From positions 3,072,001 to 3,136,000 of the forward strand of contig NZ_CP029185.2 of assembly GCF_003096015.2 (NCBI RefSeq): a stretch of DNA of 64,000 nt, read 5' to 3'. Under the pieces are notes generated by a model. That model did no database searches. It had not been told where the DNA came from and saw only the letters and a list, made by a program, of their open reading frames with translations. A program made the position numbers and the translations under genes. This DNA comes from Limnobaculum parvum (GTDB lineage: Bacteria > Pseudomonadota > Gammaproteobacteria > Enterobacterales > Enterobacteriaceae). Positions within the stretch are counted from its first letter, which is position 1; each line of letters begins with the position of its first letter. Of this stretch, positions 1-10,020 are shown one piece after another.

Positions 1-1084
1 ACAGCATGCAAAGCAAATAGATGAACACAAAGATGCCATTGGCATAAACGATCAGTTCATCCAGCGCCAGAGAGAAATAGTCCGCCGCCAATGATGAAGC
101 CAGGCAGCACAACAAAACTAACGACAATGCATTCAGCGGTGAGCGAGAGCGGGAAAGTTGTGCGACCCAAGCTTTGGGTTTCTGCTCATAAGTTTGCGAC
201 CACACCAGACGCGCAAAGCTTTGAGTATAAATATTCAAACTGGCAAAGCACGCCAGATAGCCAATAATACAAGCCACCCATAGCGCATGTTGACCAAATA
301 GTTGAACCACGATTGAGGGCAAAGAAACTGATGCTGCCATCTCCCCACCGTAAGAATGAAATGCCAATACCGCAGCGGTACAACTCCAATAAACGCCACC
401 AGCAACCAGCATTCCAATCAGCAAAGCGCGGGGAAAGTCACGTTCTGGGTTGCGAAACTCTGCGGCCAGATGGGCAAAAGCCTCCAAGCCAACAAAGCAC
501 CAGAACATCACCGCCAATGCACTAAACATCGGGCTGGCTGATAATGAACTCAGCGCTGGCCATTGGATGGAACCCGGCGTAATTTCTCCTTTCCACCAGA
601 TAGCCACCACCATCGCCACAATCAGACCCGCGATGATCACCTGCACATTGGCACTGGAACCGGCGCTACGCATTCCCAACAATAGAATAGCGAGCAAGGT
701 TCCCAACTGAACCAACAACAAACCTGAATGCTCCAGCCCAAATGCTGCCTGCCAAAAACCTGACGCTATTTGTAATGCTGCGGGTAACCCCACTGGAATC
801 ACGGATAAAAACAGCCAACCGGTTACCCTCGCCATATGAGGGCCAAATGCCAGACTGACAAAATGTGCCGCACCACCAGCGTTAGGGAAATAACGCCCCA
901 ACGCGGCAAACGCGATAGCAATAGGGAAAACCAGAATAATTAGAACAGGCCAGGCCCACAGGCTGCCAGAATCAGCTATCTGCGCGGCCAATGCAGGCAC
1001 CGCAAATACGCCCGTTCCCAGCAACGATGTTGAGAGTAATCCAACGCCCTGAACTAACCCCAGTTCCTGCTTTAATCCACTCAT
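1..1084 (-). CDS. yjeH: YjeH-like methionine/branched-chain amino acid exporter (3' part cut by window edge)
   Basis: APC-superfamily inner-membrane transporter; E. coli YjeH exports L-methionine and branched-chain amino acids. About 361 N-terminal residues of an expected ~418 are present, because the reading frame runs off the left edge. The start ATG at 1084 is followed by MSGLKQELGL and the signature LLGTGVFAVPALAA. Later landmarks shared with YjeH are WLFLSVIPVGLPAALQIA, CFVGLEAFAHLA, NPERDFPRAL and YLACFASLNIY. Hydrophobic segments alternate with short loops throughout. The gene begins 9 bp after the hldE stop on the same strand, so it is probably cotranscribed with hldE. Confidence 0.9.
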   Translation of the reverse strand, partial: MSGLKQELGLVQGVGLLSTSLLGTGVFAVPALAAQIADSGSLWAWPVLIILVFPIAIAFAALGRYFPNAGGAAHFVSLAFGPHMARVTGWLFLSVIPVGLPAALQIASGFWQAAFGLEHSGLLLVQLGTLLAILLLGMRSAGSSANVQVIIAGLIVAMVVAIWWKGEITPGSIQWPALSSLSASPMFSALAVMFWCFVGLEAFAHLAAEFRNPERDFPRALLIGMLVAGGVYWSCTAAVLAFHSYGGEMAASVSLPSIVVQLFGQHALWVACIIGYLACFASLNIYTQSFARLVWSQTYEQKPKAWVAQLSRSRSPLNALSLVLLCCLASSLAADYFSLALDELIVYANGIFVFIYLLCML

Positions 1085-1093
1085 TGAGGTTAA

Positions 1094-2521
1094 TTATCCG
1101 CGTTCCATGATAGTTTTAATGATATTGCTGGTTGAACAGCCATCTTCAAAATTCAGAACGCGCACATCACCACCTGCCGCCCAAACTTCTTTACTGCCGG
1201 CAATGTCTTCCGGCTTATAGTCACCACCTTTAACCAACAGGTCAGGCAGAATCTCGGCAATCAGCCGCTGAGGCGTATCTTCTTCAAAAGAAACCACCCA
1301 ATCCACTGCCTCTAATGCTCCCAGCACAATCATACGTTGCGCCAGAGGGTTCACTGGGCGAGTTTCCCCTTTTAAACGACGGGTGGAAGCATCACTGTTA
1401 ACCGCCACAATCAAGCGATCCCCCAATTTCCGAGCGTTCGCCAGATAAGAAACGTGACCGGCGTGCAAAATGTCAAAGCAGCCATTGGTCATCACCACTT
1501 TTTCACCGCGTTGGCGAGCATGGGCAACTGCTTGTTTCAACTGTTCTTCATTCATCACGCCAAAACCGGTATCTGCTCTGCCACGGATGGCATTTTCCAG
1601 CTCAATAGGTGATACCGTTGATGTTCCCAGTTTACCAACTACCACACCGGCTGCGGCATTGGCCATAAAGCAAGCTTCTTCCAGCGTCAGGCCAGCAGCC
1701 AGACTCACCGCCAGCACACCAATTACCGTATCACCGGCACCGGTAACATCATAGACTTCCTGCGCCAGAGTCGGCATATGGAAAGGATCTTTGCCCGGCT
1801 GTAACAGTGTCATACCGTTTTCTGAGCGAGTGATCAGCAATGCACTGAACTCAAATCGTTCAATAAGTGCCATACCGCGGCTAACCAATTCATCTTCGCT
1901 TTTGCACTGGCCTACGACGGCTTCAAACTCTGTCAGATTAGGCGTTAACAGCGTAGCACCACGATAACGCTCAAAATCAGTACCTTTTGGATCGATCAGA
2001 ACCGGAACACCCGCTACACGTCCCAGCTCAATCAGTGACTGAACCGAAGCCAGCGCGCCTTTAGCATAATCAGACAGCACCAGCGCCCCTAGACGAGGCA
2101 AAGCTTGCTGTACTCGATCCAAAATCGGTTGAGAATCGACGTTCTCAAAACCTTCTTCAAAATCAAGGCGCAATAGCTGTTGATTGCGGGAAAGCACACG
2201 CAGCTTGGTAATTGTTGGATGAGAAGCAACCGCCACAAAATCACACTTAACGTTGACTTCACTCAGTTTGCTGTTTAATACACGTGCAGGTTCATCTATT
2301 CCAGTCAAACCAACTAAATGAGAAACACCGCACAGAGAGGCGATATTCATTGCGACGTTTGCCGCGCCTCCGGGACGATCTTCTACCGTATTGACCTTAA
2401 CCACCGGCACCGGAGCCTCAGGTGATATTCTGCTGGTTGGCCCATGCCAATAGCGATCGAGCATAACATCACCGACAACCATTACGCTGGCACGGCTAAA
2501 ATCAGGCAACATGACTTTCAT
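1094..2521 (-). CDS. hldE: Bifunctional heptose-7-phosphate kinase / heptose-1-phosphate adenylyltransferase HldE
   Basis: Makes ADP-heptose for the LPS inner core in the cytoplasm. Residues 1 to ~318 are a ribokinase-fold kinase (GDVMLDRYW near the start, RPGGAANVAMN, and DVTGAGDTV as the catalytic/anion-hole motif). The C-terminal ~150 residues are a nucleotidyltransferase with TNGCFDILHAGH (HxGH type) and GGDYKPEDI. I chose the ATG at 2521 (475 aa, family length ~477) because MKVMLPDF matches the family N-terminus and a GGAG sequence lies upstream; an in-frame ATG at 2548 would add nine residues. It is divergent from an LPS acyltransferase gene, and the shared 144-bp gap holds three TAAAC repeats. 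Confidence 0.95.
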   Translation of the reverse strand: MKVMLPDFSRASVMVVGDVMLDRYWHGPTSRISPEAPVPVVKVNTVEDRPGGAANVAMNIASLCGVSHLVGLTGIDEPARVLNSKLSEVNVKCDFVAVASHPTITKLRVLSRNQQLLRLDFEEGFENVDSQPILDRVQQALPRLGALVLSDYAKGALASVQSLIELGRVAGVPVLIDPKGTDFERYRGATLLTPNLTEFEAVVGQCKSEDELVSRGMALIERFEFSALLITRSENGMTLLQPGKDPFHMPTLAQEVYDVTGAGDTVIGVLAVSLAAGLTLEEACFMANAAAGVVVGKLGTSTVSPIELENAIRGRADTGFGVMNEEQLKQAVAHARQRGEKVVMTNGCFDILHAGHVSYLANARKLGDRLIVAVNSDASTRRLKGETRPVNPLAQRMIVLGALEAVDWVVSFEEDTPQRLIAEILPDLLVKGGDYKPEDIAGSKEVWAAGGDVRVLNFEDGCSTSNIIKTIMERG

Positions 2522-2608
2522 CCCATACTCCATAAACGAGGACAGCATATATTGTTAGGCAGTTTATCATAATCACATCGTAAAATAGGAATGAGATAAA
2601 AATACCGT

Positions 2609-2633
2609 TAAACTGATATAAACGCCGTTAAAC
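2609..2633 (-). promoter_or_regulatory. Three TAAAC pentamers on a 10-bp period (PhoP-box-like)
   Basis: TAAAC occurs at 2609–2613, 2619–2623 and 2629–2633, always separated by exactly 5 bp. Read on the minus strand this is GTTTA-N5-GTTTA-N5-GTTTA, which fits the PhoP direct-repeat box of enteric bacteria plus one extra half-site. It lies in the intergenic region between hldE and the lipid A acyltransferase, both envelope LPS genes. Assignment to PhoP is inference; the exact periodic repeat is seen directly. Confidence 0.5.
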
Positions 2634-2665
2634 TATTGGACAATAATTTTCTAATTCGATTTGTT

Positions 2666-3598
2666 ATGCCAAAAAATCAAATACTCCCGGAATTTACCCG
2701 TCAATTGTTACATCCACGCTACTGGCTGCTCTGGTTCGGTATCGCTTTTTTATACCTGATTGTTTTGCTGCCCTACCCTTGGATTAGTAGCCTAGGGCGC
2801 GGTTTAGGTCGCTTTGCTATGCGTTTTATGACACGCAGAAAAATGATCTCACGCCGCAATATTGAGCTTTGCTTTCCGAATATGACTGAGGCGCAGCATG
2901 AAGCCTGGATGATTAAAAACTTTGAAGCGACCGGATTAGCGGTATTTGAAACAGGCATGGCCTGGTTCTGGCCCAATTGGCGTATCGAAAAGTGGTGTAA
3001 GATTCAGGGAATTGACCATCTGGATGTGGGTATCTCGGAGAAACGTGGAGTATTGGTGATTGGTATACACTTCCTAACCCTTGAGCTCGGTGCGCGAATT
3101 ATTGGTATACATCGCCCCGGCGTGGGGGTATATCGCCCTCATGACAACAAACTCATGGACTGGCTACAAACCTGGGGAAGACTACGTTCCAATAAATTTA
3201 TGCTCGACCGTCGCGATGTAAAAGGCATGATTCGCTCACTCAAAAAAGGCGAGCTGGTTTGGTACGCGCCGGACCACGATTATGGCCCGCGCAACAGCGT
3301 TTTTGCCCCTTTCTTTGCGGTGGAAAAAGCGGCCACCACGATTGGCACCTCAATTTTAGCCCGTATGGCCAATCCGCTGTTGGTTCCGTTTATCCCTAAA
3401 CGGAATGATGATAATCAGGGATATACCTTGATTGTCCAGCCTCCATTAGAAGGCTTCCCAACGGATGATGAAATTGCAGCCGCCATCTTTATGAATCAGG
3501 TGATTGAGCAGCAAATCCTGCTGGCCCCAGAGCAATATATGTGGCTACATCGCCGGTTCAAGACCCGTCCATCGGGTGAAGCATCTTTATATCAATAA
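2666..3598 (+). CDS. Late lipid A acyltransferase, LpxL/LpxP family
   Basis: Inner-membrane acyltransferase that adds a secondary acyl chain to Kdo2-lipid IVA. The protein (310 aa from ATG 2666; LpxL/LpxP are ~306) has an N-terminal LLHPRYW motif and membrane anchor, and the catalytic VIGIHFLTLELGAR region (H-x4-E type). Further shared blocks are YRPHDNKLMDWLQTWGRLRSN, LVWYAPDHDYGPR and APEQYMWLHRRFKTRP. The catalytic half reads like LpxL, whereas EGFPTDD and the C-terminal SLYQ resemble LpxP, so I leave the paralogue open. A TTG at 2636 could extend it by ten residues. In E. coli no gene separates glnE from hldE, so this is an insertion relative to that order. Confidence 0.88.
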   Translation: MPKNQILPEFTRQLLHPRYWLLWFGIAFLYLIVLLPYPWISSLGRGLGRFAMRFMTRRKMISRRNIELCFPNMTEAQHEAWMIKNFEATGLAVFETGMAWFWPNWRIEKWCKIQGIDHLDVGISEKRGVLVIGIHFLTLELGARIIGIHRPGVGVYRPHDNKLMDWLQTWGRLRSNKFMLDRRDVKGMIRSLKKGELVWYAPDHDYGPRNSVFAPFFAVEKAATTIGTSILARMANPLLVPFIPKRNDDNQGYTLIVQPPLEGFPTDDEIAAAIFMNQVIEQQILLAPEQYMWLHRRFKTRPSGEASLYQ

Positions 3599-3600
3599 GT

Positions 3601-3640
3601 TATCGCTCTCAGCGAAATCGGTACTGAGAGCGATATATTT
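3601..3640. terminator. Bidirectional terminator between lpxL/P-like gene and glnE
   Basis: A perfect 12-bp stem, TATCGCTCTCAG (3601–3612) with CTGAGAGCGATA (3624–3635), has an 11-nt loop and a T-rich 3' flank. It sits between two convergent genes. Confidence 0.75.
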
Positions 3641-6478
3641 ACTCGGCTAACCACTTACGCCAGCTCTGGTTAACCTGCACCCTTTCCTGCTCAAACCTTC
3701 CAGTTGGTACTTGCCCTGATTTGTCCTGTAATGCCAGACGATGGATCTCATCACGCATCGTGACATACGCTTTAGTTAAGGCCATCGCTTCCTGCTCGTC
3801 CATAATCTGATAGTTACCCATCAGTTCAAAAATCCTGACGTTATCAGACCAATGCGTGAGCCGAGGTTGTTGATGTGCATAACGCAGCACCAAATACTGA
3901 GCGATAAACTCAATATCCGTAATCCCCCCCTCATCGGTTTTCAAATCAAATAAATCAGCATTTTTATTACCGAGGTGACCACGCATTTTTTCCCGCATCT
4001 CGCGCACTTCTTGTTTTAGCTGTTGTTCATTGCGTTCAAGGCAAAGTATTTCATGACGAGCGTGGTCAAACTCTTTATGCAAATGGGGATCGCTGTAAAC
4101 AATGCGAGTACGTACTAACGCCTGATGCTCCCATGTCCATGCTTCATTACGCTGATAGTCTTCAAACGCACTGATAGTACTGACTAGCAGGCCTGATTCT
4201 CCGGATGGCCGTAGGCGAGCGTCTACCTCATACAAAATACCGGAAGCCATGCGCGCACTAAAAAGATGCATAATCCGCTGCCCTAGGCGTAAATAAAACT
4301 GGCGGCCATCAATACTGCGTTCGCCGTCAGTGGCGACGTTTTCCGGGCAATCCACCAGAAACACCAGATCCAAATCGGAAGTGTAGCCCAACTCAATACC
4401 CCCCAGTTTGCCATAGGCCACTACGGCAAAACCGCGACCTTCACGATCGTATAAATGGGATGGCTGACCGTAGCGCGCTGTCATCTGGAACCATGCCTGC
4501 TGAACCACCGCCTCAATAATCGCTTCAGCCAGATAAGTTAAGTGGTCACTTACTTTCATCACCGGCAGTGCCCCGGCAATATCAGCAGCGGCAATACGTA
4601 ACAAATGAGTCTGCTTAAATTGACGTAATGCTTCCAGACGCTGCTCTTCATCCTCTTCAGGCACTCGCAGTAAAAACTGACGCAGTTCATCACGATAGGC
4701 ACTCAGCGGAACCGTTTGATACAGCGAGTTAATATCCAACAGCTCATCTAGCAGAATAGGATAGTGAGCCAGCTTACTGGCCACCATCGGTGACGCAGCA
4801 CAAAGCCGGATAAGGTGAGTCATGGCGGAGGGATACTCCACCAGCAGTTCCAAATAGGTAGTACGAGTGACAATGCTCAGGATTAAATGGGTAAGACGCG
4901 GTAATACGCTATCAGCGTCCTCGCGCTGACATACTTCAGACAACAACCTTGGCATCAGTTTATCGAGTACATCGCGACCTCGCTGACCAATCGACCGTTT
5001 ATCAATATCATGGCGAAATTCTGCCAAATGTTCTCTCACACGCTGTCGTGGCTCTTCACCTAATTGAGGCATCAATTGAGAGAGTTCACAGGCATCCAGA
5101 TCGTCCAGCCATAGCGGGCTGTAACATAAGCTGTCGGAATCTTCTTCTGCATCTGGCGTATCATCACCAATAAGATTGGCAAAAATCTCTCTGACGGAAG
5201 CCATATGTTGCCCCAATTGTGACAGCATGGCTTCCCAACTAGCGCTCCCCATACCGGCCGCCAGACGAGCTTGATCCAAAGGATCCACGGGCAGTGTTTG
5301 CGTTTGCTGATCGGCTATCGCCTGCAACAAGTTTTCCAGTCGACGCAGGTAGAGATAACTCGTACTCAGGATGTCTGCCTGCTCTTGGGTTAATAAATCC
5401 AAATCAGCGATGACCTTGAGCGTAGGCAGCAGAGAATTATCCTGTAAGCTAGGCTCACGCCCGCCGCGAATCAGTTGAAATACCTGAGTAATAAACTCAA
5501 TTTCACGAATGCCACCAGCTCCCAGCTTGATATTATCTGCCAGACCCCGACGGCGAACTTCTCGGGCGATCATCCCCTTCATATTACGCAATGACTGGAT
5601 CACGCTGAAATCAATATAGCGACGGAAGACAAAGGGTCGCAGCATCTGCTTTAGCTCTTCACTGTAGCTATCCTGTCGGTCGCCCATAATTCGCGCTTTT
5701 ACCATGGCGTAGCGTTCCCAATCTCGCCCCTGCTCCTGATAATAATCTTCCAGAGCGCTAAAACTGAACACCAATGGTCCGCTATCACCAAAGGGGCGTA
5801 AGCGCATATCTACCCGATAAACAAAACCTTCCTGAGTAATCTGATCCAACGCTTTAATCAGCCGCTGCCCCAATCGAGTAAAAAACTGGGCGTTATCTAA
5901 CTGGCGGCGGCCACCCTGAGTTTCTCCATTTTCTGGATAGGCAAAAATCAGGTCAATATCCGATGAAAAATTAAGTTCTCCCCCCCCAACTTGCCCATAC
6001 CTAAAATAAACAACGGCTGCGGATTTCCACTACGGTTGGTTGGCGTTCCCCACTCCCGACAACAAAGGTCGTACAACCAGTCGCGGGCGGCGATAATCAG
6101 CGTTTCCGCTAATATGCTTAACTGACTCAAGGTTTGTTCAGTATCACACCGTTTTAAACTCTGCGCCCAAGAGATGCGAATCATCATTTTACGCCGAAAC
6201 AGACGCAGAACCTGCAACAAATGAGTCTCATCAGTGACGTCAGCCAGAACCACCTGAAGCCATTGCTGATAGTATTCAGCATCTGTAGCACAAGGCGGAT
6301 GTTGATGAAGCTCATTCCACCACTCAGGATGCTGAAGTAAGCCCTCACTGACAAAATCGCTGAGGGCTAACGCTACGCCATCCTCTAGGCTAAACTGAAC
6401 CGTTTGAGCCAAACATTCAGCCAACTCAGACTGACGTTTAATCCGGAGTGCTTCAAGTAGTGGAAAATGAGACAACAT
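3639..6478 (-). pseudogene. glnE: Glutamine synthetase adenylyltransferase/deadenylase GlnE, split by a frameshift
   Basis: GlnE adds or removes AMP on glutamine synthetase in response to PII. The full span gives ~946 codons, the normal family length, but in two frames: residues 1–176 (6478 to 5948) and the rest (open from before 5873 to 3639). The first frame reads GMGKLGGENLIFHRILT then stops; family members read GMGKLGGGELNFSSDIDL. Restoring one G in the eight-G run on the minus strand (plus-strand C run 5980–5987) recovers exactly that sequence. Both nucleotidyltransferase domains are otherwise intact (YGKLGGIELGYTSDLDLVFL in the C-terminal one). It is either a homopolymer sequencing error or a real loss. 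ygiF lies 34 bp upstream. Confidence 0.88.
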
Positions 6479-6512
6479 AGGGTGTCCTTACAGAAGGTAA
6501 TTAGGCTGCGGG

Positions 6513-7805
6513 TTATACATGTTGAGAACTGTTTAGCCAGAACAGTGGGTATTCCATCGCATTGCGGCGCAGTGTGTCACGATCGCCTTGGGCCTGGAAC
6601 AGTTTCTGCCAGACGTCAATATAAGGCAGTGACAGTTCGTCATCATAAGCCCCAGAAAGCAGATAGAAATTGATAATCTGACGTTCCAAACGCGGCTGCT
6701 GGTCGTTATATCCCTCATTACTTAATGACTTATTGAACGCCTCTTTCAACTCCGACTTACAGCGGGACAACATAATATCGGCAAAACGCTTAAATGAACC
6801 GGCCAGCTTTTGCTTTCCTTTATCATCGACAAAAATACGCCACCCTTTATTCATCACCCAAGCCATCAGCGCCAACTTCAGTTGCAAATATTCCGGCTGA
6901 TAACAAATGGATTCCGCCTGTTGAGTCACTTCGAGCTGCTGCTCCAGTTCGGTTAAACGTTCACGTAGTGGGGCCGTGGCTTTGCGAGGGATAATTCCAC
7001 CAAACAACGCCAAAATTTGGCGTATTGCCGTTAGACTATGGATAACCGCCGACTGGGCCAGTGGTTCGCCTGCAAACCAGCAGGCTTCATTATGCTGCCA
7101 GTAAGCAAATACCCACTCCAATGCGCCTTCTAACCCTTGCTCAACCGTAGCCCGTTCGTGCACGGTCAACACGTTCATCGGCGTAACCGCTATGGAGGTA
7201 TCACCGTTTAACAAACGGTATCCCCGTGCCGCTTTACTTTGGCTACCTAAACGCAACCCTTTTACGCTGGTTAATTGCTGAGCCAAGGTCAACATATCCG
7301 CCGCATTACCTTGCTTCAGCTCCATCTCCAGTTCGCTAATCGCTTCACTGGCGTCGCCCGCTGTAATATGGCCTTGGTCGATAGCAATCTCTATCAGGCT
7401 TTGCTGAAACTTAACCAGCCAGCTCTGGCGTTTGAAATCCGTAGTAAAGAGCGGTTGTAGCTTTGTTAGTATGGCTGATACATCAACGTCAGTAGGCCAA
7501 ACGTCGGCCGGTAATAAAGAGATGTCCAACTTGTCGGAAGGTAATGGAATATTATGTTCGGCCCGGTGAGCCACACCACCAACAGTATTGCCTGCAGATT
7601 TTAACGTCATCTCCCAAGCGTCATTACAACCTCTGACGCGCAGCCCAATACGATGACCACGCAATACACCGTCTGCCGTATCGTAATAGGTATTTGATAA
7701 CTGCTGGACCCCACCACCTTCGACACTCAGTCGGGAGATAACTTCAGGTAAATTCGCAACGGCTTCGGAAGTGGCAATAAATTTAAGCTCAATCTCAACG
7801 GTCAT
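6513..7805 (-). CDS. ygiF: Inorganic triphosphatase YgiF (CYTH + CHAD)
   Basis: E. coli YgiF hydrolyses inorganic tripolyphosphate. Residues 1–~200 form the CYTH triphosphate-tunnel domain, starting with the metal-binding ExExK motif in EIELKF, followed by LRGHRIGLRVRG and SELEMELKQG. Residues ~220–430 are a CHAD helical domain (GGIIPRKATAPLRERL, FKRFADIMLSRC). The start at 7805 (430 aa; family ~433) is chosen because EIELKF must sit at the extreme N-terminus; an upstream extension in the same frame encodes an unrelated hydrophobic tail. It precedes glnE on the same strand as in E. coli. Confidence 0.93.
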   Translation of the reverse strand: MTVEIELKFIATSEAVANLPEVISRLSVEGGGVQQLSNTYYDTADGVLRGHRIGLRVRGCNDAWEMTLKSAGNTVGGVAHRAEHNIPLPSDKLDISLLPADVWPTDVDVSAILTKLQPLFTTDFKRQSWLVKFQQSLIEIAIDQGHITAGDASEAISELEMELKQGNAADMLTLAQQLTSVKGLRLGSQSKAARGYRLLNGDTSIAVTPMNVLTVHERATVEQGLEGALEWVFAYWQHNEACWFAGEPLAQSAVIHSLTAIRQILALFGGIIPRKATAPLRERLTELEQQLEVTQQAESICYQPEYLQLKLALMAWVMNKGWRIFVDDKGKQKLAGSFKRFADIMLSRCKSELKEAFNKSLSNEGYNDQQPRLERQIINFYLLSGAYDDELSLPYIDVWQKLFQAQGDRDTLRRNAMEYPLFWLNSSQHV

Positions 7806-8014
7806 AATGGTTTCCGCAATTAAAAAAACAAAACAATAACAAATGATAATAATTATGCGAGCAATGCAGTAATTTACGCCATCGGAAGGGTAAAAAACCA
7901 CCTGATTCGTTCTCTTTGTTGGGTTACAACATAGGTTTTACATTGCACACTCTCTCCGAAGGCTCTACTATCGTCACATAAGTCACTTTTCTAACCAGAT
8001 AAAACATACTGACA

Positions 8015-8635
8015 ATGCTAAAATTAAGAACAATTTCTATCGCTTTACTCGCATCGCTGAGTGTTGCTTCTTTTACCGTTGCGGCTGATACCAGATACAT
8101 TTCTGATAATCTGAATACCTATCTGCGCGGCGGCCCATCAGATAACTATCGCCTTACGGGCACCATTAATGCTGGCGAGAAGGTTGAACTACTCGCGGTT
8201 AATGATGGTACCAAATATGGTCAAATTCAGGACAGCAAAGGTCGTACCGCTTGGATCCCTATGGATCAACTGAGCACCGATCCAAGCCTGAGTGAAAGGG
8301 TTCCGGTCCTTGAACAACAGGTCAAAGATCTGACAGATAAATTGACCAATATTGATGATAGCTGGAATAAGCGCACTGCCGATATGCAGGAAAAAGTTGC
8401 CAATAGTGATGGCATCATCAATGGGTTAAAGCAGGAAAATCAGCAGTTAAAAGATGAACTAACCGCTGCCCGCAAAAAGGTCAATGACATTAGCCTACAG
8501 ATGGATGATAAACAACGTACTATTATTCAACAATGGTTTATGTATGGTGGTGGTGTTGCTGGTGTGGGCTTAATTCTAGGCCTGTTATTACCTTACTTGT
8601 TTCCGCGCCGTAAAAAAGATCGCTGGATGAACTAA
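8015..8635 (+). CDS. ygiM: YgiM-like SH3-domain, membrane-anchored periplasmic protein
   Basis: A 206-residue TIGR04211-type protein. It has a signal peptide (ISIALLASLSVASFTVAA, cleaved near residue 24), then an SH3b domain (residues ~27–90, NTYLRGGPSDNYRLTGT and GRTAWIPMDQL). A coiled coil (~95–165) follows, then one C-terminal transmembrane helix (GGGVAGVGLILGLLLPYLF) and a basic tail. The topology suggests a periplasmic SH3/coiled-coil region anchored at the C-terminus. It is divergent from ygiF and upstream of cca, as in E. coli. The molecular role is not established by the sequence. Confidence 0.92.
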   Translation: MLKLRTISIALLASLSVASFTVAADTRYISDNLNTYLRGGPSDNYRLTGTINAGEKVELLAVNDGTKYGQIQDSKGRTAWIPMDQLSTDPSLSERVPVLEQQVKDLTDKLTNIDDSWNKRTADMQEKVANSDGIINGLKQENQQLKDELTAARKKVNDISLQMDDKQRTIIQQWFMYGGGVAGVGLILGLLLPYLFPRRKKDRWMN

Positions 8636-8668
8636 TCTGTAGCGAATACGTTTGTTAAGCTGTTCATC

Positions 8669-8697
8669 AACGCTGGCGCTGTTTGGCCAGCGTTTTA
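8669..8697 (+). terminator. Rho-independent terminator after ygiM
   Basis: A 9-bp stem AACGCTGGC (8669–8677) pairs with GCCAGCGTT (8686–8694) and is followed by TTTATTT. Confidence 0.85.
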
Positions 8698-8737
8698 TTT
8701 ATATACTTTTTAAATCAATGAAGTTTCTGGAGAGCGT

Positions 8738-9970
8738 GTGAAAACCTATCTTGTTGGCGGAGCCGTCCGCGATCAACTACTGGGATTACCCGTACATGAG
8801 CATGACTGGGTGGTGGTTGGTGCCACGCCTGAGCATATGCTGGCGTTAGGCTATCAGCAGGTAGGAAAGGATTTTCCAGTATTTCTCCATCCACAAACTC
8901 ACGATGAGCACGCGCTGGCACGTACCGAGCGTAAATCAGGCTCCGGCTACACCGGTTTTACCTGCTACGCCGCCCCGGATGTCACCCTAGAACAGGATTT
9001 ACTGCGTCGCGATCTCACTATCAATGCCATTGCACAAGATGACGACGGTACCCTTATCGACCCTTATCATGGTCAACGGGATCTGGAACAGCGCATTTTA
9101 CGTCATGTATCCATCGCTTTTAGCGAAGATCCTTTACGAGTGTTGAGAATCGCTCGCTTTGCTGCTCGCTATGCCAATCTTGGTTTTACCATCGCACCAG
9201 AAACCTGGCAGTTGATGAAAGAGATTGTCAACAGCGGTGAAATAGCTCACCTAACGGCAGAACGCGTATGGAAAGAGACGGAAAAAGCACTGTCCACCCG
9301 CAGTCCTCAGGTGTTTTTTGAAGTACTAAGAGAGTGCGGTGCCTTAGCGGTGCTGTTTCCTGAAATTAATAATCTGTTTGGCGTTCCAGCCCCAGAAAAA
9401 TGGCATCCAGAAATCGATACCGGCATACACGTTTTAATGGTGCTGGAGATGGCTGCAAGCCTGAGTGATGAGATTGATGTACGTTTCTCTGCCTTACTGC
9501 ATGATGTAGGCAAAGGCGTTACGCCAGAAGCGCTTTGGCCTCATCATCACGGTCATGGTTTAGCCGGTATAACGCTGGTAGAGGAAATTTGCCAGCGCTA
9601 TAAAATTCCTAATGCTACTCGCGAGCTGGCCAGTCTGGTCTCCGAGTTCCACGATCGGATCCACGCCATATACCAACTGCGACCGGATACTATTTTAAAC
9701 ATGCTGAATGCCATTGACGTCTGGCGTAAGCCACATCGACTGGAACAGATGCTGTTGGTCAGCGAAGCAGATTTCCGTGGTCGTGCAGGCTGGCAACAAA
9801 AAGCCTATCCACAGGCAAGTTATCTCAGACAGGCTTTTGAAGTGGTTAATGGCGTATCGGTTAAAGATATTATCGACCAAGGCTTCACCGGTGCCGATAT
9901 TAAAGATCAGCTCAATAAACGCCGCTTAGAAACACTCACCGAATGGAAAGAGAATCAGCCGCAAAGTTAA
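8738..9970 (+). CDS. cca: Multifunctional CCA-adding enzyme (tRNA nucleotidyltransferase)
   Basis: Builds and repairs the 3' CCA end of tRNA. The protein is 410 aa (E. coli 412). The N-terminal nucleotidyltransferase shows VGGAVRD, the ALARTERKSG block and RRDLTINAIAQD. The central region contains EDPLRVLRIARFAARY and AERVWKETE. The C-terminal HD phosphohydrolase domain has LLHDVGKGVTPEALWPHHHGHG. The start is a GTG at 8738 preceded by GGAG with good spacing, and the next residues KTYLVGGAVRD match the family start. Confidence 0.95.
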   Translation: MKTYLVGGAVRDQLLGLPVHEHDWVVVGATPEHMLALGYQQVGKDFPVFLHPQTHDEHALARTERKSGSGYTGFTCYAAPDVTLEQDLLRRDLTINAIAQDDDGTLIDPYHGQRDLEQRILRHVSIAFSEDPLRVLRIARFAARYANLGFTIAPETWQLMKEIVNSGEIAHLTAERVWKETEKALSTRSPQVFFEVLRECGALAVLFPEINNLFGVPAPEKWHPEIDTGIHVLMVLEMAASLSDEIDVRFSALLHDVGKGVTPEALWPHHHGHGLAGITLVEEICQRYKIPNATRELASLVSEFHDRIHAIYQLRPDTILNMLNAIDVWRKPHRLEQMLLVSEADFRGRAGWQQKAYPQASYLRQAFEVVNGVSVKDIIDQGFTGADIKDQLNKRRLETLTEWKENQPQS

Positions 9971-10020
9971 TTATTCTGCCAATCTGATTTGTTCGGTTTT
10001 GCATTTTAATATAGTCAATT

